Made by a program: the position numbers and the translations under genes. Shown piece after piece: positions 25,666 to 36,363 of a stretch of DNA of 48,798 nucleotides (position 1 is its first letter; the number at the start of each line of letters is the position of its first letter). Source of the stretch: Terriglobales bacterium (GTDB lineage Bacteria > Acidobacteriota > Terriglobia > Terriglobales > Acidobacteriaceae); NCBI GenBank assembly GCA_035691485.1, contig DASSIZ010000079.1, positions 1-48,798 on the forward strand, given 5' to 3'. The notes beneath the pieces are model-generated. The model did no database searches and was not told the origin of the DNA. It saw only the letters and a list, made by a program, of their open reading frames with translations.

Positions 25666-27594
25666 ATGACTTTCACTTTTCTCGACTGGGCCGCCATCCT
25701 CGCCTACCTCGGCATCACCCTTGTCCTTGGCCTCTACTTTCGCAGCCGCTCCGGCAAGAGCGTCGACGACTACTTCGTCTCCGGCCGCAACGTGAACTGG
25801 TGGCTTGCCGGCACCTCGATGGTCGCCACAACCTTTGCCGCCGACACGCCCCTGGTGGTTACCGGGTTGGTGTACCGGCAGGGCATCAGCGGCAACTGGC
25901 TGTGGTGGAGCTTTCTTTTCTCCGGGATGATGACCGTCTTCCTCTTCGCCCGCCTGTGGCGCCGCTCCGGCCTGCTCACCGACGTGCAATTCGCCGAGAT
26001 GCGGTACAGCGGCAAGCCCGCCGCCTTCCTGCGCGGCTTTCGCGCCCTCTACCTTGGCCTGCTGATGAACTGCATCATTCTCGGCTGGGTCACCAAGGCC
26101 ATGACCTCCATTGTCAGCGTCACCCTCGGCGGCACGCCCATGCTCAACTCGGTCAGCCGCGCGCTCTCCCCGCTCGGGTCGTTGTGGTCGGGACCCGATG
26201 GCGCCGCGCTCGCCGTCTGCGTGCTCTTCTTAATTCCTTTCACCGGCCTCTATGTAGCGCTGGGCGGCCTCTGGGGTGTGCTCTGGACTGACCTGTTTCA
26301 ATTCGTATTAAAGATGACCATCGTCATCGCCGTCGCCGTCTATGCCGTGCGCGCCATCGGCGGCATGGACGTCATGCTCGCCCGACTGCAGGCGATGCAG
26401 TCCTCCACGCCGAACTCCGGCAGCCCCATCGCTCTCTTTCCTGATTTCTCCCGCGGACTGACCGCGGAAGTTCTGTGGATGTACCCGGTCATCACCTTCC
26501 TGGTGAACATTGCGCTGCAGTGGTGGGCGTTCTGGTACCCGGGCGCGGAGCCCGGCGGCGGCGGCTACATCGCGCAGCGCATCTTCAGCGCCAAGGACGA
26601 GCGTCACGGCCTGTTGTCCGTTCTCTGGTTCAACGTCGCGCATTATGCCGTGCGCCCGTGGCCCTGGATCATCACCGGGCTCGCAGTCATCGTTTTGTAT
26701 CCCGGCCTCGCCGAGCCGGAAAAGGGATACATGATGGTGCTCAACCAGCACCTGCCACACGCCTTCCGTGGCATTGCCATCGCCGGATTTCTGGCCGCCT
26801 TCATGTCCACTGTCGCCACCCAGCTGAATTGGGGCGCGTCCTACCTGGTCGCGGATTTCTACCGGCGCTTCCTCCGCAAGAGCGCATCCGAGCGCCACTA
26901 TGTCATCGCGTCGCGCCTTGCCACCGTGTTGCTGGTCATTGCCTCGGCGTGGATTTCGGTACAGCTGACATCCATCGGAGGCGGCTGGCAGGTTGTGCTT
27001 GAGATCGGCGCCGGCACCGGCCTGGTCTACCTGCTGCGCTGGTACTGGTGGCGTATTAATGCTTGGAGCGAGATTTCCGCCATGGCGACCTCGCTGCTCG
27101 TCAGCCTGCTTTTGAACTGGAAAGGACTGTGGCGGTCACTCACCGGCAGCGACACCCTGTTTGCCGGCAGCGGCCCGGTCGTATTCGCCAAGACCGCCCT
27201 CACCACCACCATCATCACTACCGTGGCATGGATTACGGTCACGCTGCTGACCAGTCCGGAACCCGAGCCCGTGCTGGTTTCCTTCTATCGCAAGACCCGG
27301 CCCGATGTTCGCGGCTGGCAACCGATCGCGCGCCTCACCCCCGAGGTCCACCCGAATCGCGACCTGGGTCGTAACCTGATCGCCTGGCTACTGGGCTGCG
27401 CCATGGTTTACCTGGCACTGTTTGGCTTGGGAAAACTGATCCTCAATCAGCCGGGGCTCGGCGTCGTGCTGCTCATCGGTTCCGTAATCTGCGCTGTTCT
27501 TCTGTATCTCGAGCAATCCCGCCGCGGATGGGGAGCGGAGCAGGAAGCCGGGTCGGCAAAGTCGCAACCGGCAGCAAAGGTCTACCAAAATTAG
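25666..27594 (+). CDS. Sodium:solute symporter family protein
   Basis: A 642-residue membrane protein with about 13 hydrophobic segments. The N-terminal LDWAAILAYLGITLVLGLYF, the SVDDYFVSGRNVNWW loop and the unwound ATTFAADTPLVVTGL segment are typical of the solute:sodium symporter superfamily, with Na+ site residues in the last. The rest carries further helices such as IALQWWAFWYPGAEPGGGGYIAQR. The substrate is not shown by sequence; sugars, amino acids or organic acids are possible. The next gene (a secreted M28 peptidase) starts 10 bases later, so the pair may import products of peptide digestion. Confidence 0.9.
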   Translation: MTFTFLDWAAILAYLGITLVLGLYFRSRSGKSVDDYFVSGRNVNWWLAGTSMVATTFAADTPLVVTGLVYRQGISGNWLWWSFLFSGMMTVFLFARLWRRSGLLTDVQFAEMRYSGKPAAFLRGFRALYLGLLMNCIILGWVTKAMTSIVSVTLGGTPMLNSVSRALSPLGSLWSGPDGAALAVCVLFLIPFTGLYVALGGLWGVLWTDLFQFVLKMTIVIAVAVYAVRAIGGMDVMLARLQAMQSSTPNSGSPIALFPDFSRGLTAEVLWMYPVITFLVNIALQWWAFWYPGAEPGGGGYIAQRIFSAKDERHGLLSVLWFNVAHYAVRPWPWIITGLAVIVLYPGLAEPEKGYMMVLNQHLPHAFRGIAIAGFLAAFMSTVATQLNWGASYLVADFYRRFLRKSASERHYVIASRLATVLLVIASAWISVQLTSIGGGWQVVLEIGAGTGLVYLLRWYWWRINAWSEISAMATSLLVSLLLNWKGLWRSLTGSDTLFAGSGPVVFAKTALTTTIITTVAWITVTLLTSPEPEPVLVSFYRKTRPDVRGWQPIARLTPEVHPNRDLGRNLIAWLLGCAMVYLALFGLGKLILNQPGLGVVLLIGSVICAVLLYLEQSRRGWGAEQEAGSAKSQPAAKVYQN

Positions 27595-27604
27595 GGTTCG
27601 CCAA

Positions 27605-28447
27605 GTGGTTATGCGCGGTGCTTTTTTTCTTCTCATTCTGGCGCTCTCGCCTGGCGCGTCCGCCCAGAGCATCGAATTCAAGCCGGTTCCACGCGAGGTG
27701 ATCGAGGCCAGGCTGCAACAATATGGCGGCAAAGACGAACAACGCGAAGACTCGATCAAACACCTGTTTGCTGATGCCGGGTGCGAGGGACGCATCTCCG
27801 AGCAAGCGGTGAAAGGCTCGAAGCTGCCGAATGTGATCTGCATCCTCCCGGGCAATGGCGACAAGACCATCATCGTGGGCGCGCATTTCGACCACGTGTC
27901 TGCCGGCGACGGGGTGGTGGACAATTGGAGCGGTGCGTCCCTGCTGCCGTCGCTCTATGAAGCCGTAAAGCTCCGGCCCCGGAAACACACTTACATTTTC
28001 ATCGCGTTTACGGATGAGGAAAAAGGCGAAGTGGGTTCTCACTTCTACGCGCACCACATGACCAGGCAAGAGGTTGCCGGCACCGATGCCATGGTGAATA
28101 TGGACACGCTTGGCCTCGGTCCAACCGCCATCTGGGCGAGTCATTCGGACCGGAAGTTGTATGGCGCGATCGTCTTCCTTGCCGGCCGGATGAATCTGCC
28201 CGTCATGGGGGTGAATGTCGAAGCGGTGGGCAGCACCGACTCCGAGCAGTTTGCCGCGCGCAAGATTCCGCGCATTACCATCCATTCCCTGACCCAGGAA
28301 ACGTGGAATGCGCGCATACTGCACACGTCAAAAGACAAGCTTTCTGCTATTCACTTGGACGATTACTACCAGACGTACCGCCTGATCTGCGCTTATCTCG
28401 CCTTTCTCGATGACGTCCTTGGTGTGCCTGCTGCCCAAACACAGTAG
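27605..28447 (+). CDS. Secreted M28-family metallopeptidase
   Basis: A 280-residue protein with a signal peptide (RGAFFLLILALSPGASA). Zinc-binding residues are all found: HFDH (HxD), DGVVDNWSGAS with Asp, the catalytic and metal glutamates in FTDEEKGEVGS, Asp in NMDTLGLG, and His in ITIHSLTQET. These define a di-zinc aminopeptidase. The GTG at 27605 or the ATG at 27611 may start it; the second gives a cleaner signal peptide. It follows the symporter by 10 bases. A periplasmic peptide trimmer is the best guess. Confidence 0.9.
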   Translation: MVMRGAFFLLILALSPGASAQSIEFKPVPREVIEARLQQYGGKDEQREDSIKHLFADAGCEGRISEQAVKGSKLPNVICILPGNGDKTIIVGAHFDHVSAGDGVVDNWSGASLLPSLYEAVKLRPRKHTYIFIAFTDEEKGEVGSHFYAHHMTRQEVAGTDAMVNMDTLGLGPTAIWASHSDRKLYGAIVFLAGRMNLPVMGVNVEAVGSTDSEQFAARKIPRITIHSLTQETWNARILHTSKDKLSAIHLDDYYQTYRLICAYLAFLDDVLGVPAAQTQ

Positions 28448-28505
28448 GCATCCAACTGCAGTCCGGAAAACGCACTGAGACGACGGTCGATTGCGTTGCA
28501 AACAC

Positions 28506-28551
28506 TTCAGGGTTTCAAAGCTCACCTGCTGGTGACCTCTGAAACCCTGAA
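28506..28551. terminator. Large hairpin terminator between convergent genes
   Basis: Perfect 12-bp arms TTCAGGGTTTCA and TGAAACCCTGAA at the ends, and a second inner stem TCACC/GGTGA in the loop. It lies between the M28 gene (ending 28447) and the receiver gene (ending 28581) and can stop transcription from both sides. Confidence 0.75.
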
Positions 28552-28580
28552 TGGCAAGGAAAAGCCTGCCGCGCGTGAAA

Positions 28581-29075
28581 CTACTGAATTCCGGCCGGCA
28601 TGAGTGGCTTGGGAGAGGCCGCCGACTTCGGCTTGGCCAGCAGGCCGCGAACTTTCGCCACCACCACGCCCGACACTGCGCCAACCAGCCCCATGCTGCG
28701 GCCTCGCGTCACCGGAGCTGCGTCAATCATCTGCTCGATGTGTTGCACTAGTTCGGCGGTTGGTCCGCCCTTGGTGACAAATACGTCAATGCAATCTTTC
28801 GGCGCCTCTGGCGGCAGCCACGGCAGGGCCGACAGGATCAGCACCGGAACTCCGGCGCGCAAGCTTTTCATCTTTTGCGCCACCTGCCCGCCGTTCATCT
28901 CCGGCATTTCGTAATCGAGCACGACCGCATCCACCTGGTGAGTGCGGAAATACAACAAGCCCGCCTTGGCGCTGGTGGCTGTAGTCACGCGGAAACCACG
29001 CGTCTGCAGTAGTAGCTTGCGCACCAGCAGGCTTTGCTCGTCATCATCGATACAAAGGATCTCTCGTTGCCGCAT
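28581..29075 (-). CDS. Single-domain response regulator with hydrophobic C-terminus
   Basis: A 164-residue protein. The receiver (residues 1-118) has acidic residues in CIDDDEQS, phosphoacceptor Asp54 in VVLDYEMPEMNG, Ser in LILSALPW and Lys in VFVTKGGP. The remaining 45 residues include a hydrophobic stretch SMGLVGAVSGVVVAKV that could be a membrane-associating helix. No DNA-binding domain is present. A clear AAGGAG ribosome site precedes the ATG. It is an orphan, not next to a kinase gene. Confidence 0.85.
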   Translation of the reverse strand: MRQREILCIDDDEQSLLVRKLLLQTRGFRVTTATSAKAGLLYFRTHQVDAVVLDYEMPEMNGGQVAQKMKSLRAGVPVLILSALPWLPPEAPKDCIDVFVTKGGPTAELVQHIEQMIDAAPVTRGRSMGLVGAVSGVVVAKVRGLLAKPKSAASPKPLMPAGIQ

Positions 29076-29367
29076 CGTTCTCCTTTGGCAGGGCCCGTCT
29101 TTGCGGTAGACGTGCCAGTTGGGGACACTGCCCGGCTTCCCGAGACAGTGGGGCGAACACAGGCCTTAGAAGCACCTTCCCTGCCACGACAGCGGTGCAT
29201 TAGGTTCAATTACTTAGGTCTAGCCCTGTGCAGATTCTTCGCGGAAGTTTTTACGCAGTATGGCGAAATATGGCAGGGATTCGCTAAGTGTGAAAAGAAT
29301 TGCAGTTCCCGTCAATACAAGGACTTGTGTGGCACGGGTCTTTGACCCGTGTATTTCCGACTTTTGT
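29076..29367. other. Intergenic region with small hairpin
   Basis: Contains a hairpin at 29333-29351, CACGGGTC/GACCCGTG with a three-base loop. It lies just past the gamma-glutamyltransferase-like gene stop on the minus strand and could end that transcript. Nothing else was recognised. Confidence 0.45.
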
Positions 29368-31164
29368 TCACCACGCTCCCGCCCACCTGTGCCCCCGGAC
29401 GTCTGCCCCGGCCTTGATCACCTTGTTCTCAGAGTCGTACACGATCATGGTCGGCGAACTCGAGTTCTGCCAGTCGCCTTGCAGAATTAGCTTGTGGCCC
29501 AGCGCGCGCAACTCTTCCATGGTGGACTGCGGGAACCGGCTCTCCACTTGTAACCCCAGCGGATTGTCGCCGTGATCGTCGAATGAACTGTACATCGCCA
29601 CCGAGTTGAAGCGCGGCGCTTCCACTGCGTCCTGCGGCTGCATTCCGAATTCAACGATGTTGAGGAAAACCTGCAGCAGTGTCTGGTCCTGGCTGTCGCC
29701 CCCGGGCGTGGAGAACGCCAGCCACGGCGCGCCCTTTTTCAGCGCGATGGTCGGCGTCAGCGTGATCCGCGGCCGCTTGCCCGGCCCGATCTGGTTGGGA
29801 TGTCCCGGCGTCAGCACGAACGCCTGCGCGCGCTGCGTCAGCGGAATGCCGGTATCGGCGGCCATCATGGCGGGAATCCAGGCCCCACTCGGCGTTGCCG
29901 AAAACATGTTTCCGGCTTCATCGATCACGTTGACGCACGTCGTGTCCTGGTGTTCGGCGTTGCGGTCGCGCAGCCGCGCCTTGGCGAACTCCACCGGCGC
30001 CTCAGCTTTTAACCGCAGCGGATCGCCCACGCGGTGCTCCGGCGACGCCCGCCTGCTGTCGATCAACCCGCGCCGCACGTTCGCATATTGCTTCGAGATC
30101 AGTTGCTCGGGAATGCTCGACTGTTGCGGGTCGCCGTAGTACGCGTCGCGATCGGCGTATCCCAGCTTCATCGCTTCCACCACGGTGTGCACGTAGCGCG
30201 CGGAGTTGTGTCCCAGGCTGCGCAGGTCGAACGCCTCCAGCAGATTCAGGTTCTGCAGAAAAACCGGCCCCTGGCTCCAGTAGCCGACCTTGTAAACGTC
30301 CACGCCACGATAGCTGGTGGTCAGCGGCTTCTCCACCTGCGCGTGGAACATCTTGAGGTCCCGTTCTCGCAGCAGGCAGCCGTTTTCTTCGCAGTATTTG
30401 CCGATTTTTTTTGCGATTGGACCGCGGTAGAAAAAGTCGCGCACCGCATCGATCGCTCCGGCGCGCTTCTTCCGCTTCGCTCTCCTCTCCGCGTCGGCCA
30501 TGGACTTGAGCGTCTTCGCCAGCTCCGGCTGCGGCCACACCGCTCCCTCCGCCACCGCCTTGTCCTTGGGCTTGTACACGCGCTCCGACGTTGGCCACTT
30601 CACGTAGGTCGGTTCGTGCTGTTTCAGTGTGCCGGCCAGCCGCTGGTCGGCCGGGAATCCTTTCGCCAGCTCGATCGCCGGCTCAATCACCTCGCTGAAG
30701 CTCATCGTCCCGAATTCCTTCAGCGCCACCAGCAGCCCGTCAATCATTCCCGGGACGATCGCGCTCAGCGGCCCGTATGCCGGGATAATCCCGTTCTTCC
30801 CAGCGATCATCACCGGAAACGGTCCGCGCCGCGCATCGTTCGGATTCAAATTCAGAAAAAAGGTCGCGGTTGCCAGTTGCGGCGCGACGCCACAGCCGTT
30901 GATCGCTGCCACCGGCTTGCCTTTCACCTTGACCAGGATCGGAACTTCGCCGCCCAGCCCGCAGCTCGCCTGCTCCACCACCGCCGCTGCGAACACCGTG
31001 GCAACACCCGCGTCCACCGCGTTGCCACCTTTCTGCAGCATTCGCATTCCCGCCTCGACCACCAGCGGATGCCCCGCCGCCACCACGCCCCTGCGCCCCA
31101 TTACCTGCGGCTTCAGCGTGGAAGGCGCAAAGCTGTGCGGAGTGTACTTTTCGGTCTCAGCCAT
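29368..31164 (-). CDS. Gamma-glutamyltransferase-like N-terminal nucleophile hydrolase
   Basis: A 598-residue cytoplasmic protein (no signal peptide). The fold signatures VAAGHPLVVEAGMRMLQKGG, GKRPRITLTP and STPGGDSQD are those of the family that self-cleaves before a catalytic Thr; here Thr408 in DTTCVNV. The Arg that binds the substrate alpha-carboxylate in true enzymes (RETAP) is replaced: INGCGVAP has Cys91 there. The protein is therefore unlikely to use gamma-glutamyl donors such as glutathione. It may be an acylase of a related class. A start with a GGGAGACGAG-type ribosome site is clear. Confidence 0.85.
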   Translation of the reverse strand: MAETEKYTPHSFAPSTLKPQVMGRRGVVAAGHPLVVEAGMRMLQKGGNAVDAGVATVFAAAVVEQASCGLGGEVPILVKVKGKPVAAINGCGVAPQLATATFFLNLNPNDARRGPFPVMIAGKNGIIPAYGPLSAIVPGMIDGLLVALKEFGTMSFSEVIEPAIELAKGFPADQRLAGTLKQHEPTYVKWPTSERVYKPKDKAVAEGAVWPQPELAKTLKSMADAERRAKRKKRAGAIDAVRDFFYRGPIAKKIGKYCEENGCLLRERDLKMFHAQVEKPLTTSYRGVDVYKVGYWSQGPVFLQNLNLLEAFDLRSLGHNSARYVHTVVEAMKLGYADRDAYYGDPQQSSIPEQLISKQYANVRRGLIDSRRASPEHRVGDPLRLKAEAPVEFAKARLRDRNAEHQDTTCVNVIDEAGNMFSATPSGAWIPAMMAADTGIPLTQRAQAFVLTPGHPNQIGPGKRPRITLTPTIALKKGAPWLAFSTPGGDSQDQTLLQVFLNIVEFGMQPQDAVEAPRFNSVAMYSSFDDHGDNPLGLQVESRFPQSTMEELRALGHKLILQGDWQNSSSPTMIVYDSENKVIKAGADVRGHRWAGAW

Positions 31165-31278
31165 CTCGTCTCCCTCAATAGAAAATTGGCCACGGAGAGC
31201 ACAGAGGAAAGATTTAGGAAAAGCAAAGTTTACCGCACGAATTGCTTCCGAGGGATTTTGCGGATTGTGTGGCTAATT

Positions 31279-32013
31279 CTAGAAGGCGATCCTAGTTAGG
31301 ACCGCCAACAGCACGAACCCGGAAATCAATCCCAGGCTTGGCGATTTCGAATCCGACTGCGCGTGGCTCTCCGGAATCAGCTGGTCCGACGCCACGAAGA
31401 TCATCGCCCCCGCCGCCAGCGCCATGCCGAACGGCATCATGCCGTCCAACGTTCCCGCGAACCAGACGCCTACCGCGGCTGCCAGCGGTTCCGTCAATCC
31501 CGAGAGCGACGCCCACGCGATCGCTTTGGGCCTCGAGAAACCCGCCGCGCGCAGCGGCATGGCAACCGCCAATCCTTCAGGAATGTTTTGGAGAGCGATG
31601 GCGATGGCCACGATCAGGCCCATGCCCCTGGTCCCGCCACCGAAGGCGACTCCGATCGCCAATCCCTCCGGGACGTGATGCAGCGTGAGCGCCGCCGCCA
31701 TCAGCAGTCCCAGGCTCTTGCTTTTCCCGGTAAGTTGCGGCGCGAAGTGCGGCTCCAGGTGAGGCACTGCCAGTTCCAGCAAGTACACGAGCAGCGCGCC
31801 GCACAATAATCCCAGCGTCGCCGGCACGATGCCTTTTTGCGACAGCGCCGGCCACAGCAGCGTGATCGAGCCCGCTGCCAGCATTACGCCGGCTGAGAAG
31901 CCCAGCAGTGTGTCGTACAGACGGCGCGAAATCCGCGGCAGCAGTGCGATCATCACGCCGCCCAGCCCGGTCGCCAGTCCCGCCAGCAAACTTGCTATCA
32001 GCGCCGCTTTCAT
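31279..32013 (-). CDS. ZIP-family divalent metal transporter
   Basis: A 244-residue, eight-helix membrane protein. The paired metal-binding helices carry the signatures LHHVPEGLAIG and LQNIPEGLAVA. The variable loop between helices 3 and 4 is short (FAPQLTGKSK). ZIP proteins bring Zn, Fe or Mn into the cytoplasm. The ATG at 32013 is chosen over an upstream TTG at 32043, since the latter adds a polar stretch. It lies downstream of the 2-oxoacid oxidoreductase genes in the same direction with a gap of 87 bases, so it could be the last gene of that unit. Confidence 0.88.
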   Translation of the reverse strand: MKAALIASLLAGLATGLGGVMIALLPRISRRLYDTLLGFSAGVMLAAGSITLLWPALSQKGIVPATLGLLCGALLVYLLELAVPHLEPHFAPQLTGKSKSLGLLMAAALTLHHVPEGLAIGVAFGGGTRGMGLIVAIAIALQNIPEGLAVAMPLRAAGFSRPKAIAWASLSGLTEPLAAAVGVWFAGTLDGMMPFGMALAAGAMIFVASDQLIPESHAQSDSKSPSLGLISGFVLLAVLTRIAF

Positions 32014-32072
32014 GAAGCGAAATCCATTTCTAATTTCCGACAAATACGCCCGGCATCTCGAAGCCGGGCGCG

Positions 32073-32100
32073 CTAACTCCTGGCTACTAACTACTAGCCC

Positions 32101-32107
<7 letters not shown>
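32073..32107. repeat. Heptamer-period tract at the oxidoreductase stop codon
   Basis: CTAACTC, CTGGCTA, CTAACTA, CTAGCCC, CTAGTAC: five units with an exact 7-bp step. The last one contains the stop codon of the beta-gamma fusion gene (32101-32103). Confidence 0.75.
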
Positions 32108-33546
<1,439 letters not shown>

Positions 33547-33615
33547 CGCTCGCCTCCGTCTTGCGTAGCGACGGAATTGTTTCCGTCGTGATCGGCAGAA
33601 TGAACTCCGCGCTAC

Positions 33616-34668
33616 CTATGCTTCAATCCCTACGTACTCCAGCATCTGCGCGTGCACTTCCTCCACCGACGGCACGTTGCCGCCGATCCTGGAATACAGC
33701 TCCACCGGCACGCGCCCGTTGATGGCCAGCTTCACGTCTTCCACCATCTGCCCGGTGCTCATCTCCACCGTGAGCACGGTCTTGCAGCGCGTCGCCGCCT
33801 CCGCCAGCGCCTTCGACGGGAACGGCCACAGCGTGATGGGGCGGAACAAGCCCGCCCGCACGCCCTGCGCCCGAGCTTCATCCACCGCCGAGCGCAGCAC
33901 TCGCGAGACAATTCCGTACCCGACCAGCAGGATCTCGGCATCGTCGGCGCGATAGGTCTCGTGCCGCGGCTCCATCTGCTGTGCCAGCTTGTATTTCTGC
34001 TCCAGCTTGCGCTCGTGTTTTTCCAGGTCGTCCGGCTCCAGGTAGATGGAGGTGATCAGGTTCTGCTGCGTCTCCGGCGTACCTTTGACCGCCCACGGTT
34101 TTTCCGGCAGCTCGACCGGTTGCTCTTCCAACTCGATCGGCTCCATCATTTGCCCGACAAAGCCGTCGGTCATCACGATCACCGGGTTGCGATAGCGGTC
34201 GGCAAGATCGAATGCCAGCCTCGTCAGGTCCGCCATCTCCTGCACCGAAGCCGGCGCCAGCACCAGGTTGTGATAGTTGCCGTGTCCGCCGCCCTTGACC
34301 ATGGCGAAATAGTCGCTCTGCTCCGGCGCAATGTTCCCCAACCCCGGGCCGCCGCGCACCACGTCCACGATCACGCACGGCAGTTCCGAGCCGCACAGGT
34401 AGGAAATCCCTTCCTGCATCAGGCTCAAGCCCGGCCCCGACGAAGCCGTCATCACGCGCACGCCCGTCGACGCCGCGCCATACACCATGTTGATGGAAGC
34501 GACCTCGCTCTCGGCCTGCACGAAGGTCCCGCCCACCTGCGGGATGTACAGGGCGGCGTATTCCGCGATCTCGCTCGCCGGGGTGATCGGATATCCGTAG
34601 TAGGCGCGGCATCCTGCCAGCACCGCTCCCTTCACCACCGCCACGTTGCCTTTACATAGCTGCCGCAT
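33616..34668 (-). CDS. 2-oxoacid:ferredoxin oxidoreductase, alpha subunit
   Basis: A 350-residue protein, the pyrimidine-binding subunit of the thiamin enzyme ([42 protein letters not shown]) with the C-terminal transketolase-like domain ([30 protein letters not shown]). The GYPITPASE and SSGPG motifs fit the VorA/KorA branch. A GGAGG ribosome site stands before the ATG. The gene overlaps delta by 17 bases and precedes the beta-gamma gene by 69. Confidence 0.95.
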   Translation of the reverse strand: MRQLCKGNVAVVKGAVLAGCRAYYGYPITPASEIAEYAALYIPQVGGTFVQAESEVASINMVYGAASTGVRVMTASSGPGLSLMQEGISYLCGSELPCVIVDVVRGGPGLGNIAPEQSDYFAMVKGGGHGNYHNLVLAPASVQEMADLTRLAFDLADRYRNPVIVMTDGFVGQMMEPIELEEQPVELPEKPWAVKGTPETQQNLITSIYLEPDDLEKHERKLEQKYKLAQQMEPRHETYRADDAEILLVGYGIVSRVLRSAVDEARAQGVRAGLFRPITLWPFPSKALAEAATRCKTVLTVEMSTGQMVEDVKLAINGRVPVELYSRIGGNVPSVEEVHAQMLEYVGIEA

Positions 34669-34918
34669 GACTGGCCTCCGCTGCGCGCGGCGCCGCCGGC
34701 ATCCGGTAGACCGTGATTGCTCCCGGTTCCGGGCAGCAGTAGAAACAGATTCCGCACCCGCTGCACCCTTCGCCGGCGTATCGGGCCGGATGTGCTCCGT
34801 AGGCGTTCAACTCCGGCGTCAGGGACAGGCAAGCCGTCGGGCACGAATCCACGCAAAGGCCGCAGCCCTTGCACTCTTCGGTGTTGATTCTCACATCGCC
34901 GCGCGATATCACCGCCAT
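34652..34918 (-). CDS. 2-oxoacid:ferredoxin oxidoreductase, delta subunit (2[4Fe-4S] ferredoxin)
   Basis: An 88-residue ferredoxin domain protein with [12 protein letters not shown] and [12 protein letters not shown], each carrying four cysteines for a cubane cluster. It hands electrons from the thiamin site to ferredoxin. The start has GAGAGGTGAACC as a ribosome site. It overlaps the alpha gene by 17 bases. The gene order delta-alpha-beta-gamma is usual for the VOR class. Confidence 0.93.
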   Translation of the reverse strand: MAVISRGDVRINTEECKGCGLCVDSCPTACLSLTPELNAYGAHPARYAGEGCSGCGICFYCCPEPGAITVYRMPAAPRAAEASHAAAM

Positions 34919-34946
34919 GGTTCACCTCTCTATTAACGGACATAGC

Positions 34947-35017
34947 GGGCTTTCGGCTCCCGGTTCTGGGCTTTCGGGCCAAACACCCGATCACCCATGG
35001 CCGATAGCTGATAGCCC
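34947..35017. repeat. Heptamer-period tracts between CoA-transferase and ferredoxin genes
   Basis: First group at 34947-34981: GGGCTTT, CGGCTCC, CGGTTCT, GGGCTTT, CGGGCCA. Second group at 34997-35017: ATGGCCG, ATAGCTG, ATAGCCC. All steps are exactly 7 bases. Confidence 0.7.
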
Positions 35018-35034
35018 GAAACGGATAACCCTTC

Positions 35035-36363
35035 CTAGCCCACTCCGACCGGCGCCACGTGGTTCTTCTGCAGCCACTTCGTCCGCTCGCAATACTCGAA
35101 CAACTGGTCGCGGAACTTGGGGTGCGCAATCGAGATCAGGGCCTGCGCCCGCTCCCGGATTGTCTTCCCGTGCAGGTACGCGACCCCGTACTCGGTCACC
35201 ACGTAACGAATCAGCCCGCGCGAAGTCACCACGCCCGCGCCCGGATCCAGCATCGGCGCGATCCGCGACACGGTGTCGTTTTTCGCCGTCGAGGGCAACG
35301 CGATGATCGGCTTGCCGCCCTTCGCCCGCGACGCTCCCCGCAGAAAATCCACCTGCCCGCCGATCCCGCTGTAGAAGTAGGTCCCGATCGAATCGGCGCA
35401 TACCTGGCCGGTCAGGTCCACCTGCAGCGCCGAATTGATGGCGATCATTTTCTCGTTGCGCGCGATCTGCAGCGGGTCGTTGGTAAAGGCATTGGGGCGG
35501 AACTCGAAGGCGGGGTTCTCGTTCACGTAATCGAACAGCCGCTTGCTGCCAAGCACGAACGAGACTACGACCTTGCGTGGCAGCAGCGTCTTGCGCCGCC
35601 CGGTCACTACGCCGGCTTCCATCAGCGCGATGATGCCGTCGCCCACCAGTTCGCTGTGCACGCCAAGGTCCTGACGGTCGGTCAAGAACGGCATCACGGC
35701 GTCGGGAATCCCGCCAATGCCGGTTTGCAGCGTCGAGCCGTCTTCGATCAGCGTGGCGACGTGCTTCGCGATGGCGCGGTGCGTGGCGGTGATTTCTACC
35801 TTCGGCGTCTCGCAGAGCGGCCGCGAAGTCTCCACGAAGGCGTCGATCTGGTCAACGTGCAGGAAGCTGTCGCCGTAAGTGCGCGGCATCTGGTCGTTAA
35901 CTTGCGCCACCGTGAATTTCGCGCAACGCGCCGCCGTCATCGTCGTGTCCACGCCCACGCCCAGCGAGCAGAAGCCGTGCGCGTCCGGCATCGATACCTG
36001 GATCAGCGCCACGTCGGGACGCAATTGCCCGTTTTCCATGAGCGCTTCGATCTCGCTCAGGAAAACCGGCGTGTAATCGGCGCGGCCGTCATTCACCGCC
36101 TCGCGGCAGTTTCCGCCGATGAACATGGCGTTGTGCCGAAAGTGGCCTGCCATCTCCGGCTTGACGTATGGCGCCGTGCCCATGGTCATCAGGTGAATGA
36201 TTTCCACGTCGCGCACGAAGGGCGCCCGCTCCATCAGCGCTTCCACCAGTACCTCCGGCTCGGCGCATCCCGGATGGATGTAGACCCGCATTCCCGATTC
36301 CACGCAGCGCACCGCATCGCCCGCGGTCATCAGCTTGCGCTTGTAATTAACGTGCCATGACAT
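35035..36363 (-). CDS. Acetyl-CoA hydrolase / CoA-transferase family protein
   Basis: A 442-residue protein. Family signatures include the N-terminal glycine-rich CoA domain (RVYIHPGCAEPEVLVEAL), GGIPDAVMPFLTDRQDLGVH, the catalytic glutamate Glu238 in HSELVGDG, and the C-terminal DFLRGASRAKGGKPIIALPS and YGVAYLHGKTIRERA. Members form a covalent glutamyl-CoA thioester while moving CoA between acids or hydrolysing acetyl-CoA; the 4-hydroxybutyrate CoA-transferase subgroup is closest by eye. It overlaps the RsbRD-like gene by 17 bases, with the ribosome site GAGGTG inside that gene, so the two are coupled. Confidence 0.93.
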   Translation of the reverse strand: MSWHVNYKRKLMTAGDAVRCVESGMRVYIHPGCAEPEVLVEALMERAPFVRDVEIIHLMTMGTAPYVKPEMAGHFRHNAMFIGGNCREAVNDGRADYTPVFLSEIEALMENGQLRPDVALIQVSMPDAHGFCSLGVGVDTTMTAARCAKFTVAQVNDQMPRTYGDSFLHVDQIDAFVETSRPLCETPKVEITATHRAIAKHVATLIEDGSTLQTGIGGIPDAVMPFLTDRQDLGVHSELVGDGIIALMEAGVVTGRRKTLLPRKVVVSFVLGSKRLFDYVNENPAFEFRPNAFTNDPLQIARNEKMIAINSALQVDLTGQVCADSIGTYFYSGIGGQVDFLRGASRAKGGKPIIALPSTAKNDTVSRIAPMLDPGAGVVTSRGLIRYVVTEYGVAYLHGKTIRERAQALISIAHPKFRDQLFEYCERTKWLQKNHVAPVGVG

